This document shows positions 5,723 through 7,583 of a DNA stretch of 7,583 nucleotides, in pieces. Under the pieces are notes generated by a model that ran no database searches, was not told the DNA's origin, and saw nothing but the letters and a program-made list of their open reading frames with translations. The position numbers and the translations under genes are program-made. The number at the start of each line of letters is the position of its first letter. The first letter of the stretch is position 1. The DNA is from a bacterium (GTDB taxonomy: Bacteria; Eremiobacterota; Eremiobacteria; Baltobacterales; Baltobacteraceae): NCBI GenBank assembly GCA_021782295.1, contig JAJXVC010000087.1:1-7583 (forward strand). The letters run 5' to 3'.

Positions 5723-7261
5723 ATGAAGACCGTCGTCATCCTCGACTTTGGAGCACAGTATAGCCAACTGATCGCACGACGCGTGCGAGAGGCCGGGTTC
5801 TATTGCGAAATCGTTCCATACGACCGGCCGTGGAAGGATATCCTCACGCTCGATCCCTCGGCGCTCGTGCTCTCCGGCGGCCCGGAGAGTACGCTTGCCG
5901 AAGGCGCGCCGATGTGCGACCCGGCGCTCTTTAGCAGCGGTCTACCGATCTTGGGAATCTGCTACGGTATGCAGTTACTCGCCCGCGAGGTGGGGGCCGA
6001 GTTGGTCTCCGGTGGGGCTCCCGAATATGGACCGGCGACGTTGCGTGTTCTCGACGCATCGCATCCGTTGCTCGCGGCGGTTCCGGAGCAATCGCGTGTC
6101 TGGATGTCGCATGGGGATTCGGTGCAGCGCTTACCGGCGGACTTCGCCGCGTTGGCGGCGACGCCACGCTGCGCGATCGCCGCAATCGGCAGCAAGAAGC
6201 GCAAGATGGTCGGCGTGCAGTTCCACCCCGAGGTCGTCCACACGGAATACGGAAAGCAACTGATCGAAAACTTTCTCCGTAAGATCGCCGGGATCACCCC
6301 GAATTGGGCGATGGAGTCGTTTCTCGAAAGCAGCATCGCCGAGATTCGCGAACGCGTCGGTGGTCGGCGCGTGATCTGTGCGCTCTCCGGAGGCGTCGAT
6401 TCGGCGGTCGCCGCGACGCTGGTCGCTCGCGCGATCGGCGAACAACTAACCTGCATCTTCGTCGACCACGGCCTCCTGCGCAAAAATGAAGCGAACGAGG
6501 TTTTAGCGGCGTTCCGCGACGTTCTGCATCTCAACGTCATTCATGTCGATGCCTCGGAGCGCTTTCTCGCAAAGTTGGCCGATATCGAAGACCCGGAGCG
6601 CAAGCGCATCCTGATCGGGCACGAATTCATCGCGATCTTCGAAGAAGAGGCCGCGAAATTGCCCGATGTCGGCTTCCTCGTTCAGGGAACGCTCTACCCC
6701 GACGTCATCGAATCGAAGACGCCGCAGAGTAAAGCCGGGCATAAGATTAAATCGCACCATAACGTCGGCGGCCTCCCCGAGCATATGAAGTTTGCGCTCG
6801 TCGAACCGCTCCGCTCGCTCTTCAAAGATGAAGTGCGCGCGCTCGGCCGCGTACTCGGTCTGCCGGAGCATATCGTAGCGCGGCAGCCCTTTCCGGGGCC
6901 CGGACTCGCCGTCCGGATTATCGGTGCGGTCGACCGGGAGCGATTGGAGGTCGTCCGCGAGGCCGATGCGGTCGTGCGCGAAGAGATCGATCGCAGCGCA
7001 CTCGAACCACACCCGTGGCAGTATTTCGCCGTCCTGACGCCGGTGAAATCGGTCGGCGTAATGGGCGACGGCCGCACCTACGCGAATCTCGTCGCGGTGC
7101 GCGCGATCGTGAGCGAAGACGGCATGACCGCCGATTGGGCGCGTCTACCGCACGAGCTCCTCGCCCGCATATCGACCCGCATCGTCAACGAAGTTTCCGG
7201 TGTGAACCGTGTTGCATACGATATTACCTCGAAACCACCGGCAACGGTGGAGTGGGAGTGA
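5723..7261 (+). CDS. guaA: GMP synthase (glutamine-hydrolysing), fused two-domain form
   Basis: GuaA converts XMP + ATP + glutamine to GMP + AMP + PPi + glutamate in the cytosol. The 512-residue protein has the normal full length. The N-terminal class I amidotransferase domain (about 1-190) shows LDFGAQYSQLIARRVRE (7-23), SGGPES (51-56), nucleophile Cys80 in GICYGMQ, and His168/Glu170 in QFHPEV. The ATP pyrophosphatase domain has the P-loop LSGGVDSAV (221-229) and QGTLYPDVIES (321-331). The dimerisation domain carries QPFPGPGLAVRIIG (388-401) and ends with the standard KPPATVEWE. Nothing is missing. The gene begins 4 bases after the PurP-like paralog, and its stop overlaps purD by one base (TGATG). 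No good Shine-Dalgarno is visible (AGAGG 15 bases upstream), so translation may depend on coupling. A guaA between purP and purD ties the GMP branch to IMP synthesis. Confidence 0.99.
   Translation: MKTVVILDFGAQYSQLIARRVREAGFYCEIVPYDRPWKDILTLDPSALVLSGGPESTLAEGAPMCDPALFSSGLPILGICYGMQLLAREVGAELVSGGAPEYGPATLRVLDASHPLLAAVPEQSRVWMSHGDSVQRLPADFAALAATPRCAIAAIGSKKRKMVGVQFHPEVVHTEYGKQLIENFLRKIAGITPNWAMESFLESSIAEIRERVGGRRVICALSGGVDSAVAATLVARAIGEQLTCIFVDHGLLRKNEANEVLAAFRDVLHLNVIHVDASERFLAKLADIEDPERKRILIGHEFIAIFEEEAAKLPDVGFLVQGTLYPDVIESKTPQSKAGHKIKSHHNVGGLPEHMKFALVEPLRSLFKDEVRALGRVLGLPEHIVARQPFPGPGLAVRIIGAVDRERLEVVREADAVVREEIDRSALEPHPWQYFAVLTPVKSVGVMGDGRTYANLVAVRAIVSEDGMTADWARLPHELLARISTRIVNEVSGVNRVAYDITSKPPATVEWE
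7249..7252 (+). promoter_or_regulatory. purD ribosome binding site
   Basis: GGAG lies 8 bases before ATG 7261, within the last codons of guaA; a second GGAG at 7255-7258 is too close to serve. The spacing supports 7261 as the purD start. Confidence 0.55.
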
Positions 7262-7583
7262 TGCGCGTCCTGTTGGTCGGGAATGGTGCTCGCGAAGATG
7301 CGCTCGGTTGGCGCATCGCGCAATCGCCGTCCTGCGAGGCGCTCTTTACGACACCGGGTAACGCGGGGACAGAACTCTACGGAACCAACTGGAATCTTGC
7401 GGTGACCGACGCGAAGGGGATCGCCGAACGCGCGCTCCAAGAACGAATCGATCTCGTCGTGATCGGCCCCGAGACGGCGATCGCCGCCGGCGTCGCCGAC
7501 CGCGCACGCGAGCTCGGCATCTCGGTCTTCGGTCCGAATCGTTCGATCGGGCGTCTGGAGAGTTCGAAGAGTTTTGCCAAGCG
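7261..7583 (+). CDS. purD: Phosphoribosylamine--glycine ligase PurD, N-terminal part (runs off the window)
   Basis: PurD (GAR synthetase) makes GAR from phosphoribosylamine, glycine and ATP, step two of purine synthesis. Only the first 107 codons are present; the usual length is about 420. The visible part is the N-terminal Rossmann-like domain of the ATP-grasp enzyme: MRVLLVGNGARED (1-13), TPGNAGTE (31-38), DLVVIGPETAIAAGVAD (64-80), VFGPNRSIGRLESSKSFAK (89-107). The order and spacing match E. coli PurD. Two motif changes stand out: the nearly invariant GGREHAL reads GAREDAL (9-15, His to Asp at 13), and GPEAPL reads GPETAI. The ATP-grasp and catalytic domains lie outside the window, so activity cannot be judged. 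The start overlaps the guaA stop by one base. Confidence 0.95.
   Translation, partial: MRVLLVGNGAREDALGWRIAQSPSCEALFTTPGNAGTELYGTNWNLAVTDAKGIAERALQERIDLVVIGPETAIAAGVADRARELGISVFGPNRSIGRLESSKSFAK

Noticed and set aside
5700..5740. Possible promoter or regulatory gap before guaA
   Set aside because: Only 4 bases separate the stop codon and the guaA ATG; no room exists for a promoter or riboswitch outside coding sequence, and no clear -35/-10 pair was seen.

Overview
The window is a single, tightly packed plus-strand operon for purine nucleotide biosynthesis. In order it holds the last 27 codons of an unidentified gene, purL (small form), purQ, a 133-residue PurS-like protein, purP (formate-dependent FAICAR synthetase), a second diverged PurP-family protein, guaA, and the first 107 codons of purD, which runs off the right edge. 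Every junction is either a short overlap or a gap of at most 4 bases. No promoter, terminator, RNA gene, repeat or mobile element is visible, and no non-coding stretch is long enough to hold one.

Organism: the DNA is fairly GC-rich with strong GC preference at third codon positions. GuaA is the full fused amidotransferase plus synthetase (512 residues), the usual bacterial form, whereas many archaea split it into two subunits. Yet the two PurP proteins belong to a family best known from archaea. The most economical reading is a bacterium from a little-cultured lineage that carries archaeal-type purine genes. Candidatus Eremiobacterota-like lineages come to mind, but this is a guess from general sequence style and cannot be proven here.

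How the genes work together: PurL, PurQ and probably the PurS-like protein form the multi-subunit FGAM synthetase (FGAR + Gln + ATP to FGAM). PurD makes GAR earlier in the pathway. PurP uses formate and ATP to convert AICAR to FAICAR, replacing the folate-dependent transformylase half of PurH. GuaA converts XMP to GMP. The second PurP-family protein keeps the overall fold signatures and the C-terminal motif of the family. It has lost the glycine-rich nucleotide loop and several active-site signatures of the first copy and shows its own consistent motifs, so its substrate or role is probably different.

The points most worth follow-up are the tandem purP/purP-like pair inside a bacterial-looking pur operon, and the PurS-like protein, which is almost twice the usual PurS length and has two LxNP tail motifs, as if it were a fused pseudo-dimer.
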